A stretch of 64,000 bases of DNA from Endomychus coccineus (Eukaryota > Arthropoda > Insecta > Coleoptera > Endomychidae): assembly GCA_958510875.1 (NCBI GenBank), contig OY294068.1, forward strand, positions 202,479,997 through 202,543,996. Direction: 5' to 3'. The notes under the pieces were generated by a model. The model saw only the letters and a program-made list of their open reading frames with translations, ran no database searches and was not told the DNA's origin. Shown here one piece after another: positions 23,592-33,343 of this stretch (the first letter of the stretch is position 1; every line of letters starts with the position of its first letter). Made by a program: the position numbers and the translations under genes.

Positions 23592-23629
23592 AACCAACTC
23601 ACGGTCGTATGTACGACCGTGAACCAACC
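23592..23629. repeat. 22-bp perfect palindrome with 8-bp target duplication (P-type scar 4)
   Basis: The residue 23600-23621 is CACGGTCGTA joined to TGTACGACCGTG, the two tips of the 21932-22847 element fused head to head. Flanks are AACCAACT (23592-23599) and AACCAACC (23622-23629), matching at 7 of 8. Confidence 0.7.
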
Positions 23630-23639
23630 TCTTCTATCA

Positions 23640-23692
23640 TAATAATATAGATGATAACTCTACGGTAGTAGAGTTATCTATGATCAGAACAT
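23640..23692. repeat. Diverged palindrome of the CATAGATAACTC family
   Basis: The arms GATAACTCTAC and GTAGAGTTATC surround GGTA. The right tip (GTAGAGTTATCTATG) matches the scar at 18234-18270, while the left tip is altered. A clear 8-bp duplication was not found. Confidence 0.5.
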
Positions 23693-23999
23693 TGAATATT
23701 TATTATGTAAACTCACAAAACAATATAACATAGAACTTTAAAATAGTTCAATCGGCTTGTAGTTGAAATTGGAACCAAAACTTTAGTATAGAACAATATA
23801 GTTGCTGATTAGTACTGTTCTATGTCTAAATTAATATGAAAATTTGAATTGATCAGGAAAAGGAAAAGCATTTAGATACTATTAAAATACATGTACCTTC
23901 TTGAAGTTTTACATTCATATTCTAAAAGATTACGTTAAAAAGTATCTACAAGTCTAAATACGATTTTTAAATTAAATAAGTAGTAACATTTGGACAGTA

Positions 24000-24137
24000 G
24001 TTCGAATATTTCGTTCATCACGAGTAGGAGTATGCGCAGTGGTTTGTTGTGCCGGGCCCATGACTAGTTTTCTGCCGTGAATTTAAGAATAATCTTTCAT
24101 CATCGCTTCGAATTCCGTTTAATTTATCGCTTTAATC
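24000..24137 (+). promoter_or_regulatory. Probable CCT5 promoter and 5' UTR
   Basis: A GC-richer patch with TATGCGCAGTGG, resembling NRF1/EWG-type motifs common at housekeeping promoters, lies about 100 bp before the CCT5 ATG. Start of transcription is not determined. Confidence 0.4.
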
Positions 24138-27100
24138 ATGTCGGCGTTTCCAGGAAGTATTGCTTTTGATGAATATGGTAGACCTTTCATTATACTTCGT
24201 GATCAAGATAAACAGAAAAGGTTATCGGGCGTAGATGCACTAAAGGTAAGAATTTTCTGAAAACTTTTGAAATAACTCATGTTAATAGTATACAATTTCC
24301 CTATAACTTGTTCTGAACCTTTACAGTCGCATATTTTGGCAGCCAGACAAATTTCATCTACAATTCAAACTTCATTGGGCCCAAAAGGGTTGGATAAAAT
24401 GATGGTTTCTCCTGATGGTAAATTTGTCCATCTAGAAATATATTCCAATGCCTAATGTAAAATTAACTTTTCAGGAGAAGTAACTGTAACGAATGACGGT
24501 GCAACTATTTTGAAAATGATGGATGTTGAGCATGAAGTTGGAAAGTTGCTGGTTCAATTGTCACAGTCGCAAGATGATGAAATTGGTAAATTTAACACTT
24601 TTGATTATAATTTTACATCAACAGATATCCAAGTTTAATAGTATAGATGAAAATGATGAACAAATAACTGCCTATTTTAGGTGATGGAACAACAGGTGTG
24701 GTAGTTTTGGCTGGAGCTCTATTAGAACATGCTGGTGCCTTAATAGATCGTGGGATTCATCCCATTCGTATTGCTGATGGGTTTGAGTTGGCATGTCAAA
24801 CGGCTGTTAAACATCTTGAAAAAATTGCAGAAGTGTTCCCAGTGTCTGCAGATAATATTGAACCTTTGATTAAAGTAGCAAAGACCACTTTGGGTTCCAA
24901 AATCATAAACAGATGTCACCGACAAATGGCTGAAATTGCTGTGAAAGCAGTTCTGGCTGTTGCCGATTTAGAACACAAGGATGTCAATTTTGAGTTGATA
25001 AAAGTAGAAGGCAAAGTTGGTGGTCGACTGGAAGACACATTATTAGTCAAAGGAGTGATTATTGATAAAACTATGTCTCATCCACAAATGCCTAAAGAAT
25101 TGAAAAATGTGAAGTTAGCTATTCTTACTTGTCCATTTGAACCTCCAAAACCCAAAACCAAACATAAGTTGGATGTTACAAGTGTTGAAGATTACAAGGA
25201 ATTGAGAAAATATGAGCATGAGAAATTCAAAGAAATGGTAAGTTTTATTTATTTTAGTTTGAATTAAAAAGTGTTTATCAAATTTTAAGTTTCATGCCAA
25301 CGATTTTCAATTTTTAATAATTATATGTGATTCAAAGTATTTCTAGAGATTGTGGTAAACTTTGGATAAATTGACCTCTGCGACCAACATGAGATCTTCA
25401 TTTCACATATTTTGATATTACCATCCTTTACAGCTCTTTGGGAACTCTTTTTTTCTATTCCACAAGATCAATTAACTTATTTACTTCCAAATAAAATCTA
25501 TACCCTTTGCTCAAGTTTTTCTACTGACTAATAGAAAGCAGTAAAACTGTTAATTTTTTTTACTACTTTGTTTAAGGGGATTTGTACTCAATTTTCATGA
25601 AAAGTGAACCACTCTTTTTCTTCATCATTCAAACATATTTGATTCATTGCAAAAGTGTTTTAATTTTTGATTTAACTGATTTTTCTTCTTCCTGAGCTGT
25701 TAATTCCTGTTTCATGATTCTTTTAGACTAATTTGTTTTTTTGTTAATCATCTTGAATATAAAGAATGTATGTATTGAAATGAAGATGTGTTCTGTTGAA
25801 GAAGAAGTTTTTATTGTATTTCTGATATTCAAGGTGAGGCTTGTGAAAAATGCTGGTACTACATTAGCAATTTGCCAATGGGGATTCGATGATGAAGCTA
25901 ATCATCTGCTCCTTCAAGAAGAACTGCCGGCCGTAAGATGGGTGGGTGGACCAGAAATTGAACTTATCGCGATCGCTACAGGAGGTCGGATAGTTCCTCG
26001 TTTCGAAGAACTCACTGCTGACAAACTGGGAAGTGCCGGTTTGGTTCGGGAACTAGTGTTTGGCACAACCAAAGATAAGATGTTGGTGATTGAAGATTGT
26101 TCCAATTCTAGGGCTGTAACGATTTTGGTAAGGGGTGGTAATCAGATGTTGGTGGACGAAGCAAAAAGAAGCATTCACGATGCCTTATGTGTCATCCGTA
26201 GTTTGATACGGGTAAGTTTCTATTTTCATTTTGATGAAAATAATTTAGAAATTGGTCGAAAAATTATAATTTATTATTATTGTTGAAATTACAATATGTA
26301 TACAATTTTTGTATCAAATGTTGCATTTGTTCTGTGAATTTGCAGAAGAAAAGCAAAATTTTCAAACAAAGTTGAACAAATGCAAAACTGAAAATGTTAT
26401 AAAAGTTGGATACTTTATTTTATTTTAAAATTTCTTAATTGTTGATATTACAAGTTTAAGATGAACTGTTTATAATAATAATTTAATTTGAAGTGTAGTT
26501 CAGTTTGAGAAATTAACTAATGATTAATTTTTGCAGGAACCTCGAATAGTATTTGGTGGAGGAGCTGCAGAAATAGCTTGCAGTCTTGCAGTTGCAGCTC
26601 AAGCTGATCAACTGGCATCTCTGGAACAATATGCTTTTAGAGCTTTTGCCGAAGCATTGGAAAGTATTCCATTAGCTCTTGCTGAGAACAGTGGCTTTTC
26701 TGCTATTCATGTACTTGGTGAAGTTAAGGTAAGTCACTATTCAATAATAACCATTTCCTTTTTTTTTTAAATTCGTTAAGGAATTATCAACGTTTGCTAG
26801 ACAATACTAAGATGGAACCTTACAATTGAGTATTGGAAAAAAGAAATGATCATTATTTCAAAACAATTTTTTATTTCATAATAGAGTGTAAAGTTCATTT
26901 CAGGAAAGATTAATAAAAAACTTATTTAGGAATCCTAATAAACATCAACTTATTTTATTATCATACATTGCATTCAATATAAAATAATTATATTAAAATG
27001 AAAATTAGTAATTATTCCAATAAAATCAAATGTGAAATTAAAATCATAATTATTCATCACAAAAAGAGTGTTTAAATGTCCACAGAGAGAAAATCTTCAA

Positions 27101-30100
27101 TTTGAAATGAGAACAGTTGAAGTTCTTGATGAGTGACTATTTTTTTACAGTGTTATGTAAATTATTGAATTCAACAGTGGTTCAGAGTGATCTGGAAAGT
27201 TCGATCCCTCCAGTCAACTTTAGTTGGTGGGCGAATATTATGACTGATTTTTGTGATATATTTACTCTTCTCACTGTACATAGTATAAGGAAAGTTTTCT
27301 GATGGCATCAAAACATTTTTTTGGAGTTTTCACCGACTATAATAAACTATTTGATTTTTGCGGGTGCGTAACCCACTCTGTGGAAATTTGCTGGCAACTC
27401 CGATCGTCTTTTGTAAAAGTTTCTTTCCTGAACAGATTTACAACATTCCTGAAAAAAACCTAATATGTTCTTTTCCATTTTTCAATTGTTATAGAGGAAA
27501 ATGGTCAAAAAATTAGAAAATTTCAATGAAAATGGCTAGAAAACTAGTCGGGGGGTTTTCGAGGTCGCTGATCACGATTTCGAAGTCAGATTTTCCATTT
27601 TTCAATTTATTGGCCAATGTTGATGGGCAAAACTCGGAAATTTTGCAATTTTCAACGAAAATGGCTAGGAGTAGTATGTATATCCTCTAAATATCTGGAA
27701 AATACCGCGTCAATGGTGGTCCCATATTTTGTTGTGGATTCTTGTGGATCATTATTCATTTTCAAATTCAATTTTTCCGAAAGAAAAGTTGTCAACCGCT
27801 CTGATTTTTCATCAGCGAAGTTGATGTTGAAATCGCCAGCCAAGATAAGTGGAAATTTATTACCATTTGTACCAAGTATTTTCGACCCTTCTTCAGTGTA
27901 CTCCAGTAAAGTGCGATGAATAAAATGCTCTACCTCGTCCAATTTTGGATTAGGAGAAATGTAAATTGCTACCATGACTATGTGTAGGCCATTTCTAAGT
28001 TTGCATAAGAACGCACAAATATCTCCAACAAATGAGCGCCTAACATTAACATCGCTAACGGAGGTTAGTTATTATTCAGTTAAATATTATGTTTAAGTTA
28101 ATTATTCAAAAGACTGTAAAATATTTTTTACATAACCAAAATTTTAATATATGTTAATGATAATAAGTAAAAAATTTGTTTAAAATTGTTTACGTGTCTG
28201 TTTATTATTCCTTCTTGTTTATAATTATTTGCCAGTCCTTAATGAAAAATCTTTCTTATGGATCAATCATTTATGAGTATAGCATACAAGTTTTTTCAAG
28301 TCACCAAATATACTGATAAAAGCTTCGAAATAGTAAGATTACGAAATTTTTAAGCTATTGCATATAGCTTTTATCGCGGGCTTTGAGCGCGGCGACCGAA
28401 TCAAGAAATTCCGTAACGAAAAATAATGTAAGACCTAAACACCTAACATGTGTCAAATTAATTAATTAATTTGAAGTTTCTAAAAGTGAGAAATTTCGCT
28501 ATTTTATACGAATGTTATAACGCTCTAGCGCTTTAGACGCATATGCCTCTAGGAGCTCGCTACGCGTCAGTTAGAGTTTATGCGTTAGACGCGCGTAGCA
28601 GAGACCTGAGAATACCTGAAAAATAACAGGAACTCGTTTATGTTGCGCTCTCTCGGGTGACTAATATTGAAAAATTGTATATCACGACAAAAAACGATAA
28701 TTCTACATTCAAGTTTTATAATAATCGAAGGCAAGCTGCATCGACTGCATCTTTGTTGCAAGAATTCAAAAGACTGCCTTTAAATATTGTTCAGACGACA
28801 GCTCAAAGTGTCTTAGATTTCATTAGTAATAGAAATGGCATTTCAATAATGACTTTCAATTGCCAAAGTCTAAATAGTCACAAATACGATTTACAAGATT
28901 CAGTTACGACACAAACAAATGTGTTACTTCTTACCGAAACTTGCATGGCGCATGATAATCCGATTGAAATACCTAATTTCAATTGTATTGTTCAATTCAA
29001 ACGAGATACTGTTCCAAAAGGTGGGGTAGCTATTTACCAAAATAATAATAATGTAACTAATATTATATATAAAAATTCTCGGGAAATAGGTCACAATAAC
29101 ACTTTGTTTTAACTATTCGTCTTTACGTACGTTTCGGTCTCACGACCATCATCAGAAGACTCACTATGTTTAAAAAGGGGGTTTATTAAAACTAATTATA
29201 GCACAAGCGTCCAAATCGCACAATGCTATAATCGCTTGTGCTATAATTAGTTTTAATAAACCCCCTTTTTAAACATAGTGAGTCTTCTGATGATGGTCGT
29301 GAGACCGAAACGTACGTAAAGACGAATAGTTAAAACAAAGTGTTATTGTGACCTATTTCCCGAGAATTTTTATATATAATTAATACTGGGTCAAGAATCT
29401 TATTATGTAACTAATATTATGACTCCGAATATTGAAATAAATATTGCACACGTTAGCGATGTTAATGTTAGGCGCTCATTTGTTGGAGATATTTGTGCGT
29501 TCTTATGCAAACTTAGAAATGACCTACACATAGTCATGGTAGCAATTTACATTTCTCCGAATCCAAAATTTAACGAGGTAGAGCATTTTATTCATCGCAC
29601 TTTACTGGAGTACACTGAAGAAGGGTCGAAAATACTTGGTACAAATGATAATAAATTTCCACTTATCTTGGCTGGCGATTTCAACATCAACTTCGCTGAT
29701 AAAAAATCAGAGCGGTTGACAACTTTTCTTTCGGAAAAATTGAATTTGAAAATGAGTAATGATCCACAAGAATCCACAACAAAATATGGGACCACCATTG
29801 ACGGGGTATTTTCCAGATATTTAGAGGATATCAAGTCTCAAACTTATGTCTCTTATTTCAGTTACCATAAACCTATAGTTTCAATGATAACAAATTCCTG
29901 AATAACCTACATGTATTGTAAGATAATAAAAATATTTTGAACGATATTAACTTCTCATTTATTCAATAAAAGAAAAAAAATTGTTTTCTTATCGGTCACC
30001 ATGCTCAAAAAGTGTAACTTGAATTAATATCAAAGAAAAAAAATACTGCATAATTTAAAAATTAATAAATAATTATAATTGCATAAGTTGAGAAAAAATG

Positions 30101-30621
30101 CTATGCAATAGCTTCACCGCGGCAGTCCCCGAGTGCCACACGTATCTTTTTTATAAGAAAGAAGCAATATGGCAGACGAATTCTATTCGAAATTCGTAAA
30201 AGGGTTTTGTAATTTATTTTAGTACACTTTGAAATAAAAAAATGTCTTTGAAACTTTTTTTTAACTTAATTTTATTTTCTAATATATTTTTGGTGTTCCT
30301 TCAATCATAATTATACACATTCGATCCGTAGGAGTGTCCAAATGCTAGTTTGCTAACAAATGTGATCAAATGATCACAGCTTTTCATTGGATATTTTGTA
30401 ATGAATATAATTTTATGTTGATTCAGGCTAAACAATCAGCAACTGGTGATTCAGCTCTAGGTGTAGATTGCATGGATACTGGTAATATGAATATGAGAGA
30501 ACAACATGTTATAGAATCACTTGGATCTAAAAGGCAACAACTCATTCTTGCCACGCAGGTCGTTAAGATGATTCTTAAAATCGACGATGTCCGTTCCCCG
30601 CAAGACACTCAAGGTCTTTAA
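24138..30621 (+). CDS. CCT5: Chaperonin CCT subunit 5 (TCP1 epsilon), seven exons
   Basis: CCT5 is one of eight subunits of the cytosolic TRiC/CCT ring that folds actin, tubulin and other proteins with ATP. Exons 24138-24245, 24327-24417, 24475-24585, 24681-25237, 25834-26211, 26537-26728 and 30427-30621 join in phase to 543 codons (human 541). Family motifs are [12 protein letters not shown] near the start, VTNDGATIL (about residues 71-79), the ATP-hydrolysis motif [16 protein letters not shown] (from 104), [58 protein letters not shown] and [10 protein letters not shown] near the end. Every intron is GT/AG. Introns 1-5 are short (57-596 bp); intron 6 is 3.7 kb because of Helentron, tandem-repeat and Penelope insertions. 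AATAAA follows at 30701. Confidence 0.97.
27470..27670 (+). repeat. Tandem repeat, about 120-bp period, two partial units
   Basis: TTTTCCATTTTTCAATT and TTTCAA(C/T)GAAAATGGCTAG occur at 27473-27540 and again at 27592-27668, with a GGGGGTTTTCGAGGTCGCTG segment between. It ends exactly where the Helentron fragment begins. Confidence 0.6.
27671..28063 (-). pseudogene. Helentron endonuclease fragment, copy 1
   Basis: The minus-strand frame (27652-27975 plus upstream bases) encodes [40 protein letters not shown] and [22 protein letters not shown] is a catalytic motif of apurinic-like endonuclease/exonuclease/phosphatase domains. It is over 90% identical by eye to the corresponding part of the plus-strand copy at 29430-29830, in opposite orientation about 1.4 kb away, and breaks abruptly at both ends. 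It is only a fragment of the domain. Confidence 0.75.
28400..28635 (+). repeat. MITE-like repeat related to 31337-32096
   Basis: Shares GTGTCAAATTAATTAATT, ATACGAATGTTATAAC, AGCTCGCTACGCGTCAGTT and GAGACCTGAGA(G/A)TACCTG, in the same order, with the 760-bp MITE nested in the Tc1 element. Its own ends are not resolved. Confidence 0.6.
29119..29160 (-). ncRNA. Hammerhead-ribozyme-like motif, minus strand
   Basis: Mirror copy of the motif at 29282-29323 in the opposite arm, with identical sequence: helix I GTCTT/AAGAC, core CTGATGA and GAAA, helix II GGTC-GTGA-GACC, helix III ACGT/ACGT. Transcription of the minus strand would be needed to make it. Confidence 0.65.
29282..29323 (+). ncRNA. Hammerhead-ribozyme-like motif, plus strand
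   Basis: Order on the plus strand: helix I strand GTCTT (29282-29286), core CTGATGA (29287-29293), helix II GGTC with tetraloop GTGA and GACC, core GAAA (29307-29310). Then a self-complementary helix III ACGTACGT, predicted cleavage after A29318, and AAGAC closing helix I. Very short helix III is characteristic of hammerheads known in Penelope-like elements, which may work as dimers. One oddity: an extra U (29294) sits between the CTGATGA box and helix II. Activity is unproven. Confidence 0.7.
30300..30395 (+). repeat. Dispersed repeat next to the last CCT5 acceptor
   Basis: GGAGTGTCCAAATGCTAGTT and the following AACAAATGTGATCAAATGATCAC resemble 45322-45390 (GGAGTGCCCGAACACTAATT...TCAATTGATCAC). 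It lies within about 35 bp of the exon 7 acceptor at 30426. Confidence 0.45.
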
Positions 30622-30700
30622 AAATTCTACCGTTTTTGTGTTAGTGCTTGACGTTTTATATTACTTGCTTAACTCATTTGTTATTCTTAAGGCATTATTT

Positions 30701-30706
30701 AATAAA
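30701..30706 (+). terminator. CCT5 polyadenylation signal
   Basis: AATAAA 80 bases after the CCT5 stop codon, followed by GTGTTTTATTATT about 25 bases later, a plausible GU/U-rich downstream element. Confidence 0.6.
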
Positions 30707-31043
30707 AAAAATATTAATAACAACTAGTCATGTGTTTTATTATTACAAAAGCAAAAATCAAATTATCTGTGTCTCATTATAAAGAATGATGAGTTTATAT
30801 ATTCACTATTCAGTGTTTCATCATTGAAGATATACACCGATTTGAATAAAAAACGCAACACTTAGTAATAGTTGAACAATTTAATTGAAATTTTTACAGA
30901 AGAGTTACATTTATGTAACTAGTAAATGATTAGATATTGAAGCGAAAAAAAAAACAAATAAGAAAGTTATTCAATAATGAGTGACCCCACCGCGATTGTT
31001 TATTCACTCATTTATTCGATGAGGTACAGTTTGAACAAGATGA

Positions 31044-32697
31044 TCATGTCGCTTTGAGGTGTCCCATCCCAAGTTTCTTGGATACAAATTCGAAGATTAT
31101 CTGAATTATGAGGGGGTGGAGTAAACTACTCAGTCTTGCACCAATTATATCCCAGACATGTTCAATCGGCGAGAGATCCGGTGAAAGTGCAGGCCATGGA
31201 AGCACCACCATATCAGCATCTTCTAAATACTGCGTTGTAACCCTTGTCGTATGAGGGCGGGCGTTACCCTGTTGCAGAAACGGAATAATTAACCCCCGAA
31301 GATATAACACCAACAGATTTCAACACGTTGATTATACCGGGACATCAAAAAGTATCTTGATCAAGGGTGGTTGTGGAATCTGAAACGTGTGTCTTTACTT
31401 GTGTCAAATTAATTAATTTGAAGTTTCTGAAAGTGCGAAATTTCGCAATTTTATACGAATGTTATAACACTCAGAAGTCTCTAGCACTTCAGACTCCGGG
31501 ATTTTCACTTGGCCTATCGAAATTAGAAGGTTCGAATTATCTAAAAACATAATTGCATGAACGCCAGACGTCCTATGTAATTAGCTACGAACGAAATCAT
31601 TTTGACGTTTTCCTCGAGAAGCTCGCTACGCGTCAGTTGAGACCTGAGAGTACCTGCTTCTATTTTAACTAAATTTTCCTATTTAAACGGAATTTTTGGA
31701 AAAAAGAAGGGCCGTCGGGTGCGTATCGCGACTAAATCTAACTACATGGAGCGAAAACGGTACGCAAAAAGCCCTCGTAAAGAAGTTCTATGTTCCTAAC
31801 TTTTGCACTTTTCCAACTCGCGAGCTACGGGCTTCTCACGTGAACGTCATTACATTTATCGAAAATTAATTATTTTAAAACCGTTTTCGACCCGGTTTGT
31901 GGCTATCCCGACCTTTTAAAAGGTTCAAAGTTAACATTTCGACAATTTTTATTACTATATTAATTTGTATTCATTATTGTTTTACAACTGAAATTTGTAG
32001 GTTATTGATGATGTCAGTGTGACAGTAAACGTAAACTAAGACATACGTTTTAGATTCCACAACCACCCTTGACCAAGATACTTTTTGATATCCCGGTATC
32101 ATTGGCTGCATTTAAATTGCCCTGGACGAAAACTAGAGGTGTCCTAGTGCCATAAAAAATTGCACCCCAAACCATTACTCCTAATGTAAGGGCACTATTG
32201 CAGATTTCTTCTTTTCCCACGTAAACGCCTCACCCTCCTTCGCCCATCATAGGCCCACAAATAAAATTGCGGCTCGTCACTGAAGACCACATGATGCCAT
32301 TCCTGCACCCAGTTCACTCGATCGTTACACCACTCCAGCCAACGAGTGCCATGACGTGGGGTAAGGGGAAGGCATGAAAATGGTAGGTAAGAACGGAGCC
32401 CAAAAGACCTCGATAGGCGAACGCCATGGAGACTCTGTCATAAAGCTTCCATCCAGTCATTATCTCCGGCTCGTGTAGTGGAAAACCTGTCTCTTAGGGC
32501 CAATGTTCTTAGGTGGCGCTCATAAAGGCCTTCTTCAGACCATCTTGACCAACACCTTAACACTGTTGTAACATTACGACCCACATGGTTGGCAATTTCC
32601 CGAAATGAAAATCCACCCTCCCTCATACCAATAATCCTGCCACGTTCAAACTCACTTAACTGGTGATAATCTTTTGACGTTGTCGAACTCTAGGCAT
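31044..32697 (-). pseudogene. Tc1-like transposase, inactivated
   Basis: Minus-strand pieces: FERGRIIGMREGGFSFREIA and VLRCWSRWSEEG (N-terminal helix-turn-helix DNA-binding part, about 32438-32660). Then a central region with HHVVFSDE-like coding in shifting frames (32200-32300), then FLQQGNARPHTTRV and WPALSPDLSPIEHVWD (31150-31300). The family normally reads QQDNARPH; here the catalytic Asp is Gly. A 760-bp MITE (31337-32096) splits the gene, and frameshifts are present. Confidence 0.8.
31337..32096. mobile_element. 760-bp MITE nested in the Tc1 transposase
   Basis: The inverted ends CCGGGACATCAAAAAGTATC and CCGGGATATCAAAAAGTATC (reversed) extend through CAAGGGTGGTTGTGGAATC for about 50 bp. 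TA flanks it at 31335-31336 and 32097-32098. No transposase is encoded. TA duplications point to a Tc1/mariner-mobilised MITE. It is younger than its host Tc1 copy. Confidence 0.85.
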
Positions 32698-33029
32698 TGT
32701 GGATAATGTTTAAGACAGAAATGTGAAAATAGAACTGAAAACTTTTCATTTAACGATTAGGGCTTGAAAACATTCCTCTTCTTTAGATAAAAAAACAAAA
32801 ACTGAGATAACGTTGGAGTTTTTTATTAATTATATTAAAGTGTTCCTTCTATGAGAATTTCAGGCATATTGCTCAACAAACACTAGATGTTGCGTTTTTT
32901 ATTCAAATCAGTATATTTAAACCTTTGCAAATAACAGTACTTAAAAAAAGTTACAGTGTTTAATATATAAATACAAATAACATAGAAATTGGAGATGTAT
33001 ATTTACATGAATAATTATTCCAATATTTA

Positions 33030-33262
33030 TGAGAAATATTCACCCTTATCCCCTAAAAATACTCTTAAAGTACTGAGCAACTTTCGGCTACCAAGTAGCC
33101 ATCATCAGAGTCGGCTAAATTAGAAATCAAAATGTGCCTTTTTAATTGGGGGGTTTATAATAGAAACAAGCTCATCATTATCTCAGCTTGAGATAAATCA
33201 GAATTGAATAAATTGCTTTTACATTTATTATACATTTCCATTCCTTCTAATACCTAGACATT
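33030..33262 (-). mobile_element. Penelope-like element 3' end (family 2)
   Basis: Minus strand: a short remnant of the endonuclease C-terminus (EGMEMYNKCKSNLFNS), LKRHILISNL, then the terminal repeat with hammerhead-like core CTGATGA (33102-33108), helix II GGCTAC-TTG-GTAGCC, GAAA (33082-33085) and the GGGGATAAGGGTGA end. This is the best-preserved core in family 2. Confidence 0.7.
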
Positions 33263-33267
33263 AGTCT

Positions 33268-33343
33268 GTACTAGTACAAGAGCTGATATATATATATATA
33301 AAAAAAGCCGCGAATGATAACCTTCTGGGTTATAGCGCAAGTC
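33268..33343 (+). repeat. Inverted repeat arm, left
   Basis: CAAGAGCTGATATATATA, AAAAAAAGCCGCGAATGA and TAACCTTCTGG match 35303-35390 in reverse. The Helitron 3' half and a foldback lie between the arms. Confidence 0.7.

Larger units (their letters stand above)
29051..29420. mobile_element. Perfect 148-bp inverted-repeat hairpin made of Penelope terminal repeats (family 1)
   Basis: Arms 29062-29209 and 29233-29380 are exact complements by eye, separated by 23 bases. The right arm continues into TACTGGGTCAAGAATCT, the same tail as the family 1 element at 12440. The insertion is flanked by a 16-bp direct repeat (ATGTAACTAATATTAT at 29051-29066 and 29405-29420), one copy being the Helentron target. 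No protein is encoded. Each arm contains one hammerhead-like motif. Confidence 0.85.
28636..29904 (+). pseudogene. Helentron helicase tail plus endonuclease domain, interrupted
   Basis: The frame opens with [15 protein letters not shown] (28639 onward), the last helicase motif of a Pif1-type Helitron helicase. It runs without break into an endonuclease/exonuclease/phosphatase-like domain with [53 protein letters not shown] and a C-terminal [16 protein letters not shown] helicase followed by a fused endonuclease is the defining layout of Helentrons. The frame is split at 29066/29405 by a Penelope-derived hairpin with a 16-bp target duplication; removing it restores continuity. Rep and most of the helicase are missing. 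It lies in CCT5 intron 6, same strand. Confidence 0.8.
30833..32913 (-). mobile_element. Tc1-like transposon carrying a nested MITE
   Basis: Inverted ends TACACCGATTTGAATAAAAA (left) and the matching TACTGATTTGAATAAAAAAC (right, reversed) are flanked by TA at 30831-30832 and 32914-32915. Subtracting the 760-bp nested element leaves about 1.3 kb, the normal size of a Tc1 element. The interior encodes a dead transposase on the minus strand. Confidence 0.85.
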
